The translations under genes and the position numbers were made by a program. Below, piece after piece: positions 30,101-41,530 of a DNA stretch of 64,000 nt. How positions within the stretch are numbered: position 1 is the first letter of the stretch; the number at the start of each line of letters is the position of its first letter. The DNA is from Larimichthys crocea (taxonomy: Eukaryota; Chordata; Actinopteri; Sciaenidae): contig NC_040022.1 of assembly GCF_000972845.2 (NCBI RefSeq), forward strand, positions 15,231,403-15,295,402, given 5' to 3'. The notes under the pieces were generated by a model. That model ran no database searches. It worked only from the letters and a program-made list of their open reading frames with translations, and was not told the origin of the DNA.

Positions 30101-33100
30101 TGTTGGCAGACTGAAAACGCCTGATTCCCAGCGAAATGTTCATTTCTGCAGTAAATATTCAGTGTAGTTTTGTGTTGTTCGAGATGTTCATATCATTGCT
30201 GCTCGTTATCCGAACATTCTGGCATTCTCATCACCCAACGAAGGTGCAAGTTTCGCTGTTCTGCTGCCTGGTGTTTTTGTTTTGAGGTGTCCCGCTCTGA
30301 CCTACATACATTTTCATGACCAGAGCTAAACTTTTGTCTCCATGACAACATAAGAAGTTAGGGAGGGTCCTATATGAAAAGCAGGATGTTGTTGTCTTCC
30401 TACGTTTAGCCCAAACCTCCACAGGCCCACACAACCTGCGCAAAGATTTATATCACAACAGGTATTAAGCCCTCGAAAAACACAATTTTTGAGTATGTTC
30501 ACTCAAGCTGCTTTTTTTTTTCTTGTCATAGCAAGGCAAGGGTGGTGGATAGATGTTGAAGGAGAGAAAGGGAAAGAAGGTCTCTGATGTATAATTAATC
30601 TGTGCAGTGGGTAGGCGGAGGACATGGGGTGTGAGCGAGGAGAGGAGAGGAGAGGAGAGGAGAGGAGAGGAGAGGAGAGGAGAGGAGGAAAGGTGGGTGG
30701 GCAGAATGATGGAGGCAGGGAGTTGGAGGATGGGGAGAGGGAATCCAACACTCACGTTTTCCCTGTTATCCATCACTGTGCCAAGTACTTAAAGTCTTCT
30801 AGCGGGAATATAGGTCTGTATAAATTATTAGAGCTATGCATGTTTGCTGTGTTGATTTGTTCTCGTGCATATGGAGCAACCAAACTGTGATTATCTTTAT
30901 ATAATACATTTTGGAAAGTATTCTGTTGTTTTTTTTTTTTTGTCAGTTTCAAATGAAAACATGTTCCCAAGGAAGACACCTTGCCTGGGCAGCAGCAGCA
31001 GCAGCCCACTCGGTCAGGCAAATTTATACTTGCACAAAATCTGCAGGGCAGATGGCGCCTTATAGCATTCGCACATTTGGCTCTTGAAGACAGGAGCTTG
31101 GAGAAAGAAGAAGAGAAAGGGAGGACAAAAACAGGGATGGAGGGATGAAGGAAACCAAGCAGGCTGTTGCACCCCTGGAGGGAAGAGCAGAAGAGCAGAT
31201 CTGCTTTGTTAGGAAACCGGCGTTGAGACCTCATTCTCTCACCCCCTCTACCTCCCCTCCCATCTTTATTCTCTAACCACCCCTCCTTTTCTCCATGTTC
31301 CTCTCACCCACTCCCTCTTTGTTTCTTTTTTTCATCAAGACGTTTACACGTTTTTGCCATCCACATGCTAGGCTGCAGGCTACGGGTGAGGTGAAATGGA
31401 AAGGAAGAGAGGCAGTTGATTTGAAACGCACATTCCTTCGGGGAGGGGCCTGCAGACCTATACAGAGAAGATAGAGAATATAAAATATGATCTGAAATAT
31501 GACCTAGATAAAAAGCGCACCATGTCCATGCATTTCTCTTTGCCCCAGTTCAAGTACGTGTTCATTCCTGCATGTTTAGTGTGTGTATGTGTATGTGTAT
31601 GTGTGTGTGCTCTGTGTCTGTGTTTGTGTACGTTATCTCTAAAAGAGACAGGAGGCTGTGGTTCGTATAAGTCTGCCGACCGGAGATAACACTCTGTTGT
31701 TGTCTATACCTACTGATCAGCTCTGTCTCACCCACAGGGAGGTGGGTGTACACACACACACATGTACATGGTGGATCTACTGCTGTTCTCACTAATCAGC
31801 CCTCACACTAAAGCCTCCATCATCGGTTCCAAACAAACAATCAGTGTCTTCTGGGAGGCGTAGCAGACGACAGATCGGACCTTGACCAGTCATAGCTTGA
31901 ACAGTGATGATCAAGAAAGAGGCTTTATTAACACCAATATCATAATTTTTCTTTGATTCACTTTGCATTGCTCACAGTTGTGCATGTAAAACTTTTGTCC
32001 AATGGCTCTATGTCACAGAATGTAGAAGTTTATATTTGACAAGTTGAGTGTAATTTGGACTGCATGAATCTGCTACACCTTTTTTTTTTTTGTAGATTAA
32101 AGGTTAAAGGTTAAAAAAGGAATGGACTGATAATAGATTAAGAAATATGAGAAAGCTGAGAATCACCACAACTTCTTTTATCTTACTTGACCAGAAAAAT
32201 CCTAATAACTAATAAGTCCACCTTCTAGCTTTTAACCTCATCTGATGGTCTTCAACAGTAAATACAGTTCAAGCTCATCTTTGAAGCTCAACTATTTATT
32301 TATGCTTTTCACTTTTAAGCGTCTGTGCCATAAAAAAATGTGTGTTTTTGTAGTTTATAAAACTCAATTCAGGTTGAAGTACAAGGTATTTTTGTGCATC
32401 ACGTAATGGTCAGAGAATGGTAGAAAGAGATACAAATAATATGACAAATAGTTTTTTATGACAGCACTCTTGTTTATTCTTTTACAGCACAGTTGTTGTT
32501 TTTTTATTTACAGATGTAGCCAAGAGCCACGAACATACCATTTCAGTCTCAGATGAACTCCCAATTATGTAACCACAGAAAAAGATATGACCACCTGCCA
32601 CTCTGTCTCATCTGACCAACGTAGACAATCCGTTATCTCGTGTACAGTATCTTGAGGCAAACTAGAGCTCAGAGAGGAGAGAATAGAGATAACAGAGGAT
32701 GAGTATTCTTGGAGGCCTGTGAGGACAAGAAGACAAAGCAGTGAATAGGAGAAACTGAGGACACATACCTGGAGAAAGAGAGGCTACAGAGGAGATGAAA
32801 TGTCATTTTCTTTGGATCGACAGCTTATCTTCTCTTTGACTAATGCGAAAAGGTCAGGCGGTGACTCAGACTGACATATACAAAGTTAATATTTCAAATT
32901 TATTTCAAACTAGAGATCTCCACTAGGCAACAGATGGTTAAGCACCTATTGTCTGTTAAGTTAAAATGCATAGAATACTGTAATTTTATTGGATCTTATT
33001 ATTATTATCATTATTATTATTATTGTTATTATTATTATTATCATTATTATCATTATTATTATTATATAGGAAACAATGAATGGAGCGATTAGTGCAAACT

Positions 33101-36100
33101 TATCAATTTAAACATTATTCATCTAGAACATTTTCTTATTTATTGATTGATTAAATCTGCCCCCAGTAACTGGATTTAGGTCCAAGTAACCAAAATCATT
33201 TCTCACTTTTATAACAAACCAACATTTTGTACTGAAGTCTGCGTATCTCTCACATTGTATTGTTCAGTAGCAGATCTTGATCTTACCAATATGGCAACCA
33301 CACAGACGCATAGAGGTGACATACAACAGTGGCACAGCTCCCAAGCAAACTAATTCCTAACAGGGTAATCGCAAAAAGGCTAGACAACATGATGACAGTA
33401 CACTAAAAAGATGAAAAACATGAAGAAATATTTAGAAGACGAGGTGTTTGTTAAGCTGCAATTAAGCTCTAAAATGCTACAGCTTGTTGTAATATTGCAT
33501 CATCAGTTTGGTTTGTCAATAAATCAAATTTAACACGACTAAGAGACTACAGTCATCGGTAAGCTGTATTTTGTACATTGGTGTTTTGAACTAAATACTA
33601 ACAGCAGCACCACTATTGTTTAGTGTGTTAGCACGCAATTTTTAACGGTGGATTGTGGTGTCTCCGCTAGTAACTAATTACTGGACAACCCATGCTACCT
33701 CCTGAGCCACGGCTGCAGTCACTACTACAAGAGCTGGGGATCGAACCACCATCAACCATTTGATTGCTAATATTGGGGATTGAACTCTACCTCTTGAACT
33801 ACAGTGACTACTACTACTGCAGGAGTCAGGGATGGAACCACTAACCATCTGATTACTGGACAACCCGCTCTACCTCCTGAGGGATCCCCAGAATCATTAG
33901 GATACATCGTCTGTCCATCATTGATCATTCCCATAAATATTCTGCTATCTAAGTAAATTTTGTGAGGATGTTCAATGCAGATAAGCTCTATAACTATAAC
34001 TGGGACGCCATGTGAAAAAGGAAAACAACCCCATAGGCCAGTGGGATTCAAGTTTAGTTCCCAGTTAAATGCCAGCGGGGTTACCTGGAATTCCTCACAG
34101 GGATCTTGACTGCGGATCTCGTATTACCTCTTTGTTGCAGGCAGCTCAAGACAGGTCAGGTCACTTAGACACAAGCTTCCGCCACCACACTGAATAATTC
34201 AGGAGAGGCTATGATGGTGTGTGTGTGTGTGTGTGCACGTGCGTGTGTGTGTGTAAGAGAGAGAGAGAAAGAACCAACCATGAGTGTGGATGTTGAAGAA
34301 TCGAGTGTGAGTGTGCGAAGATGGGCGCTAACAGAGTGGTTTCCTCTGTCCTCTTGGAGAAGCCCTGTGGCCCACTTAGGATCAGCTTACAGATGTCTGA
34401 CTGAGAGTGGATGGAGGGGAAACTGACTCAGTGTTTTGGAGATGCTGTTTCTCTACTCCAGTGTTTGGGTGTAACAGCCAGTGAGCCTTCATCCACCTGT
34501 TGAGACTCTACATGAGACACTTTATGCTTTTTTTTTTTTTTTTTTAGATACGTTTCCACCTCACCGATTATCTTTTCTGTAAATAAAATGCTTGTTTGTC
34601 TGCAGCATTCAGAGCAGATGAACATCCCATCCAAACAGACCTGCCACTGTTGATCCTTATATATCATAATAATACCACCACTCTGATGTGTGGGTGGATG
34701 ATCTATTCAACATAGTGCTAGAGCTGTGGTCGTAGTGTGTATGCTATAATACATACAGAACGTGTATGACTCATTGCACTCAGTGCATCCTCCTCCTCCT
34801 CATAAGGATTTCCTGTGGATGCATACATGCTTGCCCGTGCTGAGTGTAAGAATCTAGGTCAGGAAAGTATCTACAAAAAAGTGGTGATGTGTGACTATTG
34901 TTTAAAATGGCCTAGAACAAATAACAAAATTTGCAGGCTGCCCTCCAAAGTGCTAACCTGTCAAGCGGTCATGGTTATAGCTGAGCTCTCTGCTATAGTT
35001 CAGTGTCGTCTTGGGTTGCAATGACGTCAGTCCTCCAATCACCTGTGACATAAGGCTCTGGAGTTACACTGCCCAGGTACAGAGGGTGCACCCATACATC
35101 TCAATGTCATGAATAATGAAGAGGTGAAGTCAGGATGATGCACTTTGCTAACTCCCACTCTGGTTTACTCACTCACCAAAGCCTCCGGAGGGCTCCACCT
35201 GTACTGTACCTGTACTTTATCAGCCTCCTGAGTAAACTGTCATAATGTACAGTACATTTAAGGGGAAAGATGTGCTCTTTTTCATTCTTACTTCGAAATT
35301 TGATAGATTAACACATACCTGATGACCAAGAAAACAAGATTTAACAGCCATCTCTGCAGTTCTGCTGAATGAGTTAGCTCAGCACAGCTCCGAATGACAG
35401 ACAGATAGAGTTAGTGATTAGTGGTTAGTATCCAGTCCCCACATTTTTGGTTTAGACGAAACCAGATGGAGAGTAAATCAGTGTAAGCCACTGATAATGT
35501 GGTGGCTGTATCCCTGTCAGTTTGTTTTTAGGCTACCTAACCGCCCAAAAATTGATCATTGTAGCCTTACTCAGAGTCAGATAAGAGCATCAGTGTCAGG
35601 ACAGGTCCAACACTTGTTTAGGCTGATTTAGTACAAACATTTGTGGTATGGTAACTATTAGCCTAACACTGTCAAAAACAAAACAATACGCTTACAACAA
35701 CTCCAAATCTGTCTTATCTATGATGTATCTTACATTGTAGAAACCTTGGACAGTTTGTTGATTCTGTATGTACAGAGTAAATTATTTGGTTGAGGAACAG
35801 TTAAGATCATGGACCACAGTGAAAACAAACAAGCTATCCACTCCATTTTTGTATTACAGTTATGGCTTCAACTCTAAATTCTTTAGGTACTTCCTAATCT
35901 AGATCACACAACCATTTTCTCTCCCATCTCTGTGCATTATATTACTCATTTTCTCTCATATCTTACGACTCATCCACCCTTCCTCTCGCTTTTCCTCCGT
36001 GTCACATTGGAGAGTGAATAATTCATGTTCGGGCTGCTTGCTGGTGGAGATGAATCATGTGAGAAGAGCAGGGTACACGTGCTCGTCTCGGAGCAACTCT

Positions 36101-38244
36101 TCTCTCCAAAGACCCCAGGACAGTCGAGGGTGGGGGGTGCACTGTGCTCCTCCACGGCTTGTTGTACAGACCGCTACTACTCCATCCTGGCGGCATGACA
36201 TTACCATCCCAGGCTTTCAAGACAGTCACACGTGAGCTCTGGCTTCAAAGCCCAGGCATGGAGGCATCCACAGAGACGATGCTTGTCACTAAACATCCAT
36301 GTACTGTATCTACAGTGCATGGCATGAATCATGAAATAGCTCATTATACTTACTTATATAACTTATATAACATTTCAAATCAAACAAAAGTCCTAATTCA
36401 AGGCTCATTTCCAGAGCTTTCAGCAGTATCTCATAGATCTTTATCAGCTTGATGTAGCTTTTTATAACCTAAATCAGTTTCACCTCTAAAGTTTTAAATG
36501 GTTGTTAATGTTCCACAATCGTACAAGAATTAGTAATAGTGGGACAAAGTAATTGTTTTTTAAGTCTCATGCTGTGGCTGTGATATTAAGTCCCAACTCC
36601 AGACCAGTCTCAAGTCAGCTTTAATTTTCTGAACCTAAATAGTAGCAATGTTAGGCTACCTTTACTGCTAGCCACCAAGAACAGATAGCTAATCCGTAAA
36701 GCAATTAGAAATTGCTGATTGTTGATTTTAAAATACAACATTTAGGCTACCAAATCTTGCATGCAAAGTGTTTAAAGTCACCAGATTTGACTCCGCAGTC
36801 TACAGCTCTGAGAAGTAGTTGCCACCTTTTTTAGTAAGTTTATGCAAACTGCAATCATTCTGCAATCATTCTCCAACAGTGTATTAGGACAATATGTTGA
36901 CCTGGTTTACATGTAAGTTATACAAAAAGTTTGTTGCTTGCTGCTCAGTGTTCTGCATCTTCTGTCCCTTCACTCCCACACACACATTTCTGTCTCTGGA
37001 GAAACTCTCTGACTGCCTGAGTTTGGGTAAATGTGTCTCTGCCTGCTTGTGCTTGTGTTGGTTTTCATATTCTGTTTGCGTGTACTTTTGTTTGCCTGAG
37101 TCGTCTGAATCTTACTGTGTCGTGATGCACACGTGTATCTAACATGAAAGATCAACGCACTGGAGTGTTGATGGACCCAGCGCAAAAATTATTCATACGG
37201 AGGGGCCTTCACAGTTTTCGTGCTGTCACATTTTGTTATCTTACCGCATCGCTGAGCAGCCAGCACGGTGCCTAGCGTTTACTCTGGCTTACACCGATGC
37301 CATGCATGCGTCTGATTGGAGAGATGCCAGTTTGAGAGAATTTGATATTTGATTAACGTGCAGAATGTATCTAACAAACAAGAATGCATCACAGAGACAT
37401 GGATTTAGATTAATTTAGAAGTTTGCATCTTCTACAATACTTCCTTTCATTAAAGAAAACCTTTATAACGTACTTAACCAAAGTCATTGTAACATCAGCA
37501 ACAGATGGGGCAAAAAAAATAACAGAACGCTCAGTTTATTTTACACGTAGAGGTTTTAAACAAACCCCCGGTTTAGTCTTAGTCTAAATAAATTGAACTA
37601 AGATGGAGCTTTGCTTACAGCCTGTATGATTATTTCACTCCTTGTGCTTGTCGGACCCATTTAAGTAATATCAGCAAAATTAAACCAAAGTTGTAAGCTG
37701 TTGTTAGCTGTGTTCCCAGAAATGTTTACATTAAATATGAACATTAAAAATGGCTAATGGTAATTTATCAATTGAGTATTTTATGTTGCATTGTCAGCTT
37801 TTCATGTTTCATGTTATAAATGATCTTGGTGACAATAGAGGGCACTATGATGGCAGCTGTAGAGGTTGCTAGTATTGATAATGTGAGTTATAATGGTGCG
37901 GGTCTTGGTGGTAATGTCTTCTAATACTCTTTCTTTCCTCTTTCTTCTCCCAGATTAGTCGTTGCTTGAAGCCTGGAGGGCGATTTGTCTCCATCACCTT
38001 CGCCAACCCTTTCTTCAGGAAGCGCTTATACGCACGCGCAGAGTATAACTGGTCGATTAAGAAGTACACTTATGGAGAAGGCTTTCAGTATTATGTGTAT
38101 GTGATGACCAAAGGGGAGGAGCTCAGCCCGGAGGATGCAGCTCTGGAGAAAAAGCTACTAGAGGATACCAAATCCCCACCTACCGTGGTCACCACAACAC
38201 AAAATGAGCCAGAAGAGGAGTTCCTGTCTAATATTGACTTGTAA
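2904..38244 (+). CDS. eef1akmt4: eEF1A lysine methyltransferase 4, 5'-truncated by window edge (exons 2904-3187 and 37954-38244)
   Basis: Seven-beta-strand SAM-dependent methyltransferase; the family is known to methylate translation elongation factor eEF1A at Lys36 in the cytosol. Two coding exons are visible and join in frame to give about 190 C-terminal residues. The first carries the SAM-binding motif I (GCGNSS, its glycine split over the upstream intron), the acidic post-I motif NIDYSS, and the block [19 protein letters not shown]. The second carries LKPGGRF and the family tail EEFLSNIDL. Human EEF1AKMT4 is about 255 residues, so roughly 65 N-terminal residues in at least one exon lie left of base 1. 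Junctions are phase 1 (upstream) and phase 0 (E then ISR). The unusual point is the 34.8 kb intron. Human ECE2 readthrough isoforms borrow this gene's 5' exons; no ece2 exons were seen here. Assignment is from remembered family sequence. Confidence 0.93.
6392..6448. repeat. (TG)n microsatellite
   Basis: About 28 uninterrupted TG units, followed 150-350 bases on by a purine-rich tract (about 6600-6980) of GGGAGA-type sequence. Confidence 0.95.
7281..7316. repeat. (CA)n microsatellite
   Basis: About 17 uninterrupted CA units. Confidence 0.93.
9276..9299. repeat. (TC)n microsatellite
   Basis: Twelve TC units. Confidence 0.9.
9731..9786. repeat. fragment of a common teleost dispersed repeat (ctccagcccc ... 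atggatggatgg end)
   Basis: The wording 'gctgggattgtctccagcccc' followed by 'cagaaaatggatggatgg' is recognised from memory as the 3' end of a very common teleost repeat whose tail is (ATGG)n. Only the tail is present. Confidence 0.55.
10711..10746. repeat. (TG)n microsatellite
   Basis: About 18 TG units. Confidence 0.93.
12039..12124. repeat. compound (GT)n(GA)n microsatellite
   Basis: About 31 GT units pass directly into about 11 GA units and then imperfect GA-rich sequence. Confidence 0.95.
12455..13130 (-). mobile_element. L2/Rex-type non-LTR retrotransposon, degraded reverse transcriptase fragment
   Basis: Read on the minus strand, the segment encodes consecutive pieces of a fish LINE reverse transcriptase. 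In order these are [18 protein letters not shown] near 13085-13010, [18 protein letters not shown] near 12870-12800, a LDPL block, a remnant of the catalytic palm in which FADDT has become VADGT, and [15 protein letters not shown] near 12500. Stops and frame changes separate the pieces, and the second catalytic aspartate is replaced, so it is dead. The family assignment (L2/Rex-like rather than RTE or L1) rests on the [10 protein letters not shown] motif and is from memory. Confidence 0.8.
14038..14222 (-). repeat. percomorph dispersed repeat, minus-oriented copy
   Basis: Contains ctttgtgctaagct, ccagctgctagctttagcct and ctaactctcaagtgagagaa, recognised from memory as the reverse complement of a dispersed percomorph repeat. 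It shares its diagnostic blocks, in opposite orientation, with 18028-18185. Class unknown; no coding capacity. Confidence 0.6.
18028..18185 (+). repeat. percomorph dispersed repeat, plus-oriented copy
   Basis: Contains cggtaaatctgaagctacgg, tagcttagcacaaagactgg and gaaacagctagcctgactc, the plus-strand counterpart of the copy at 14038-14222. The two lie about 3.8 kb apart in the same intron in opposite orientation. Confidence 0.6.
18774..18840. repeat. (GT)n microsatellite
   Basis: About 27 GT units to 18828, then GCGTGTGTGTGC interruptions. Confidence 0.95.
19920..19949. promoter_or_regulatory. paired RFX X-box motifs
   Basis: GTTTCCATAGCAAC (19920-19933) and GTTACCATGGAAAC (19936-19949) are two near-consensus RFX X-boxes (GTTNCCATRGNAAC type) separated by two bases. 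The function is inferred from motif knowledge only; the site is deep in the eef1akmt4 intron. Confidence 0.5.
24158..24186. repeat. (TG)n microsatellite
   Basis: About 13 TG units at the left edge of the Tc1 remnant. Confidence 0.9.
24215..25160 (+). mobile_element. Tc1/mariner transposon remnant with broken transposase
   Basis: The plus strand shows successive pieces of a fish Tc1 transposase in shifting frames. In order these are an N-terminal helix-turn-helix region near 24450-24520, a block reading [20 protein letters not shown] near 24710-24770, and [20 protein letters not shown] to WPSQSPDLN at 24840-24975. HDNDPKHTS contains the second catalytic aspartate region. The stretch between the HTH and the central block is deleted and frames are interrupted, so no transposase can be made. 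The left part (attcttcaaagtagccacc; ttgactactgtagtaatcca) matches remembered Tc1 flanks. Terminal inverted repeats were not delimited. Confidence 0.82.
27426..27479. repeat. 14-bp perfect inverted repeat (hairpin)
   Basis: Arms aattggtttccctc (27426-27439) and gagggaaaccaatt (27466-27479) pair perfectly around a 26-nt pyrimidine-rich loop. Confidence 0.8.
28365..28410. repeat. 19-bp perfect inverted repeat (hairpin)
   Basis: Left arm ttgtcaatatacattacaa (28365-28383), loop of 8 nt, right arm its exact reverse complement (28392-28410). Short ctac/gtag pairing resumes nine bases out, giving a foldback of about 64 nt. Confidence 0.85.
30636..30687. repeat. (AGAGG)n pentanucleotide array
   Basis: About ten AGAGG units, purine-only on the plus strand. 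Surrounding open frames on both strands ([19 protein letters not shown]) are repeat artefacts. Confidence 0.92.
32996..33066. repeat. (ATT)n trinucleotide array
   Basis: Imperfect ATT/ATC array of about 23 units. Confidence 0.92.
33675..33895 (-). repeat. tandem array of tRNA-like (SINE-derived) units
   Basis: Three head-to-tail units of roughly 80-95 bp. On the minus strand each carries an A-box-like TGGCTCAGGAGGTA segment and a B-box-like GGTTCGATCCC or degraded version; plus-strand signatures are ggggatcgaacc, ggggattgaac and agggatggaacc. Shared phrases include attactggacaaccc and ctacctcctgag. The units resemble the tRNA-related heads of fish SINEs, multiplied in tandem. They are too degenerate to be tRNA genes. 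Confidence 0.6.
37954..38244 (+). CDS. eef1akmt4: eef1akmt4 last coding exon
   Basis: 291 nt, beginning with ATT AGT directly after acceptor cag (37951-37953) and ending with TAA at 38242-38244. It encodes 96 residues: [11 protein letters not shown], then a strand-rich block with [15 protein letters not shown] and [14 protein letters not shown], then an acidic low-complexity stretch and EEFLSNIDL. The C-terminal third is more charged and looser than the core, as in mammalian orthologues. Confidence 0.93.
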   Translation: MSRCLKPGGRFVSITFANPFFRKRLYARAEYNWSIKKYTYGEGFQYYVYVMTKGEELSPEDAALEKKLLEDTKSPPTVVTTTQNEPEEEFLSNIDL

Positions 38245-38510
38245 AACAACCGGACTATCTAAAGGAGTCTTAGGAATACATTATCCCTGAGATACTTCTG
38301 GACTCACTTTTAGCCTTCCTCTGTTACCATTTTATTTATTTTTACAAGACAGTTTTTATATGGTTTTGTGAGAAATAACTACAATGTGTTTTTAATTGTG
38401 TATTTTTAATCTGGGTATTGATGTCCATATACTGTCATCTATGAGGAATGATTAGTGATAGATGGTTCTGTGTACCAAACCATCTGACATAGGACAAAGT
38501 GGTTGTGCCA

Positions 38511-38525
38511 AATAAAAGAAATAAA
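38511..38525 (+). terminator. eef1akmt4: polyadenylation signals of eef1akmt4
   Basis: Two overlapping-range AATAAA hexamers, at 38511-38516 and 38520-38525, lie about 270 nt after the stop codon in an A/T-rich 3' UTR. They are the first canonical signals after the stop, so the mRNA probably ends near 38.54 kb. Confidence 0.6.
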
Positions 38526-38841
38526 ACATAACAACTTTGAAAACTACCTGTATTACATTGTCAGCACCAGCCAACAAAACTGTATCAAGTATCAAAACAT
38601 AAATAAAACAAAAGGTGTGGATGGAATAAACAGTTGCTGGTGTCTCTGCTCCTTTTATTGGTCATTTTAAAAACCAAACAGCAAATCAGAAGTCATCTTT
38701 GGTTTGATCACTGACAGTGAGCGAAAAATATTTTCATGGGGCTGGCTTGCATCTTTTGGAGATCCCGTTTTAATAGTGTTTGTTGGTACTGTTTTTGTTT
38801 ACTGTACGCACTCAAATACTCTGTTATAGCTAGCTAAATAT

Positions 38842-39033
38842 TTGATGATCAATCAAAGGAGGGGAGACATCAGCCACATCACTGCCTCCAAACCAGCGAG
38901 GGTCGAGCACATAAGGAGTCCCATTTTCATGGAGCCGCATTTGTGCATACGGAGCAGAAATTCTCCCTTGCGGGAAGGTTTTCTGCTCACCGTACTTTCC
39001 GCGCTGCATACCTTTTTTAATATTATTGTACAA
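38842..39033 (-). other. unattributed open reading frame of uncertain origin
   Basis: A minus-strand frame of about 60-67 codons with balanced, protein-like composition (GRISAPYAQMRLHENGTPYV followed by LDPRWFGGSD). Reading upstream in the same frame, one TAA near 39054 interrupts a further 35 or so open codons up to about 39170, which suggests a decayed longer coding sequence. I do not recognise the family. It could be a pseudo-exon, a transposon-encoded fragment or chance. Confidence 0.3.
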
Positions 39034-41502
39034 CAGATTCAGAAAAGGTATAGCCTCAAATTACAAAATACAGAGCGGCATCACTCTTACGATATCGGCA
39101 AGTCTCGGTTGTTTATGGGTTGACCCTGGCACCCAACACCACAGAAACAGTTGCTCTGATCGGCTGCTTGGAGCAGCACTGGCTGCAATGGCTTAATATT
39201 TTCAAAGATACTGAAAGGAATGGTTTGTCAGTAAAACGCTACAATAAAATCTCCGTGAACATTTCCATCAATAGTTTTTTATATGTTTTTATACGATTAT
39301 ATTGTTTATAAAATCACTTTAATTGTGATTGCTGGAGTGATTTATAGAGATGTTAACGATAACTCATCATGTTTCTTCTTCTGTCTGTGCCATCATTTTC
39401 TGAAGCGGCTATCATCAGCATGAGCTTATAATAGAAACTTTTATCTTTTATAAAGCAATTTTACATCCCAGTGTCCTTAACTGTTCTCTCTGCACATATA
39501 TCGGAAAGATTCAACTGCAGTGCAGTACAAGCCTGGCAGTGTTGCACAATTTGCAAGGCAAACTGGCATGTCTAGTACAGCAGTAAGAGCAGCACCGGCA
39601 TGCATGTAAAGTCAGTGTTAAAGTCTATTAATATGTCAGTCAGAGTCTCCACCTCTGTTGGGGTTGTCTGCATCTGTCCCACGTGTCCTTTAGAATCCAG
39701 ACAAAAGCTACTAATAGAGATTCACAGCGTTTGACACACCTGTCAAACATACTGGCGCTGCGGGTGGGCACATACGCATGTACATACAAGTAATAGCTCA
39801 CCCTGCATGTTATTTGTTGAGGAAACATGAGATGAGTCTCTGGTCCTGTGCTCTCTCTCTCTCTCTCTCTGCTGCTTAAATATAGACCAGAAAGGGAGAG
39901 AGTGCCAGGCGTGCAGACAGGCAGGAAGGCTGGTGACTGGAGGGGGGGGACCACATTGATAAAGTAGAAATCATTTATTTTTAATTCTCTGCTGAGATCT
40001 AATTACCGCCTATTTTTAAGACTTGGTGGAGGAAAAAAAAAAGGTGTGTGATTTTTCAGATGGCTCCTCTTTCATTTCATGATTTTCTGCTTGTGTAACA
40101 TGGTAGTTTGTTTAGTAACTTTTCTGGAGCTTTCGATTGTTAGTTACTGTTTCGACTTAAGCATCAGCATCAGCAGCTACCATGTGAAATTCAAGGAGTC
40201 CTGAACTCTGAAATACTGAACATTGTTATAACTGCAGTCCTGTGCAAACCTCTCCAGCATATGGGGAAATAAAAAAAGATTGACATTACTGCTGTGCTTA
40301 CTTACACTTATCAGGGCTGCGATTGCACAATCATAGCAACGGTTTTAGTGTACAGTTAAGCTGCGTTCACATGATTTGCTCTTATTTCACCATGACGTAA
40401 GGCACAATGCTTGCAGAGACAAAGCTCAATGTGGTCACCAGAAACAAATCTTTTCTGTGTGACAATATGATGGGATCACTGTTGCTGAGGTAACATTTGT
40501 GGTCCTGACTATGCATCCATTATCACTGTGTATACCTGGCATAGCTGCATACATAAACCTAGCGTTGGATTTAGTTTAGTTTAGTTGCCCCATCTGACCG
40601 CCGACATTTCGCCATGGATTACCTTTCCTGGTGAGATCATGATGTGTTTTTAATGCTATCTGCCTTCCTTGCCTATATGTGTTGTTGTTATGCTACGTCA
40701 GATACATCTGTCATTGGTTGTTCTTTGAAAGATCAGCAGCAATAGAGGTCAGAGTTAAAATATGAACCTGCACAGCACTTGGTGGCGATTTCATGCACAC
40801 CATCGAGGGTAGCTCTTCGACTAGTTGGGCGTCATTGCTCTCCCCATAGACAAACAATGCATGTAGCAGCCCTTAGCTTAAAGTAGAGACTGAATGTTCA
40901 TTCTTGAGCTTGAAAACAGCAGATGACTAAACAGTATCGCTACAAGGTTTTCATTATTAGCTGTTTAGAAGCTGTTCCGGATCTTTGGGTTCCATGATAA
41001 CTCCACCTGCTGAGGAAGTATCATGTGATGTGATTGAAAGCTCCAGAACAACAACTAAATGCACCTTGTGGTGAGATTGTTTCACCACAGGCTACTTTTT
41101 CTAAACTAACTTAACTAAAGAACAGTGTGACATTACCAAACTCTTCTTTGACTGTTACTGTGTTGTATATTCTTCGTACACACACACACACACTGAAATG
41201 TCGACACTATCAGACAGCGATGGTCTTAGTCTCACCCACTCTGTATCTCACCCCCAGACTTTTGCATCGTCTCTGGGTAAACCTCATTGGCTATTATCTG
41301 GTTTCCATAGTGATGATTGGGTGCAATGCCCAGACTACCTTAACAGGAGGCTTTAAAAAAATAGCCTGGCACCGATCTGGCCTGGCAGGGTGCATGACAG
41401 GAGGGTGCTTATGTAAGTGGCAGTGGGTTTGATATTGACAATAGAGGCTTAAGGGGTGCCACTGCAGCACTGGGACATAAAAGCATTTGATGGATTCAAC
41501 AC

Positions 41503-41530
41503 TCGATGGATGGATGGATGGATGGATGGA
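41503..41530. repeat. (GATG)n tetranucleotide run
   Basis: About seven GATG units, followed at 41538-41550 by taaccctaaccct, two telomere-like units. Confidence 0.9.

Larger units (their letters stand above)
3188..37953 (+). other. 34.8 kb intron of eef1akmt4
   Basis: Bounded by donor gtactg and acceptor ttctcccag. No nested protein-coding gene was recognised on either strand; open frames of 60-175 codons occur but show no family similarity and are often built on CA/TG tracts. Transposon remnants, microsatellites and candidate hairpins are listed separately. I see nothing distinctive in 3.2-6.2, 7.6-9.2, 16.3-17.9, 20.1-23.3, 25.2-27.4, 31.9-32.9 and 34.7-37.9 kb beyond AT-rich unique-looking sequence. 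Conserved non-coding elements cannot be excluded without alignment. Confidence 0.7.

Noticed and set aside
30465..30890. Frames with [10 protein letters not shown] / [10 protein letters not shown] repeats
   Set aside because: Artefact of the AGAGG pentanucleotide array.
33675..33895. Possible tRNA genes
   Set aside because: B-box and A-box segments are degenerate and repeated in tandem; no unit folds as a complete cloverleaf by eye.
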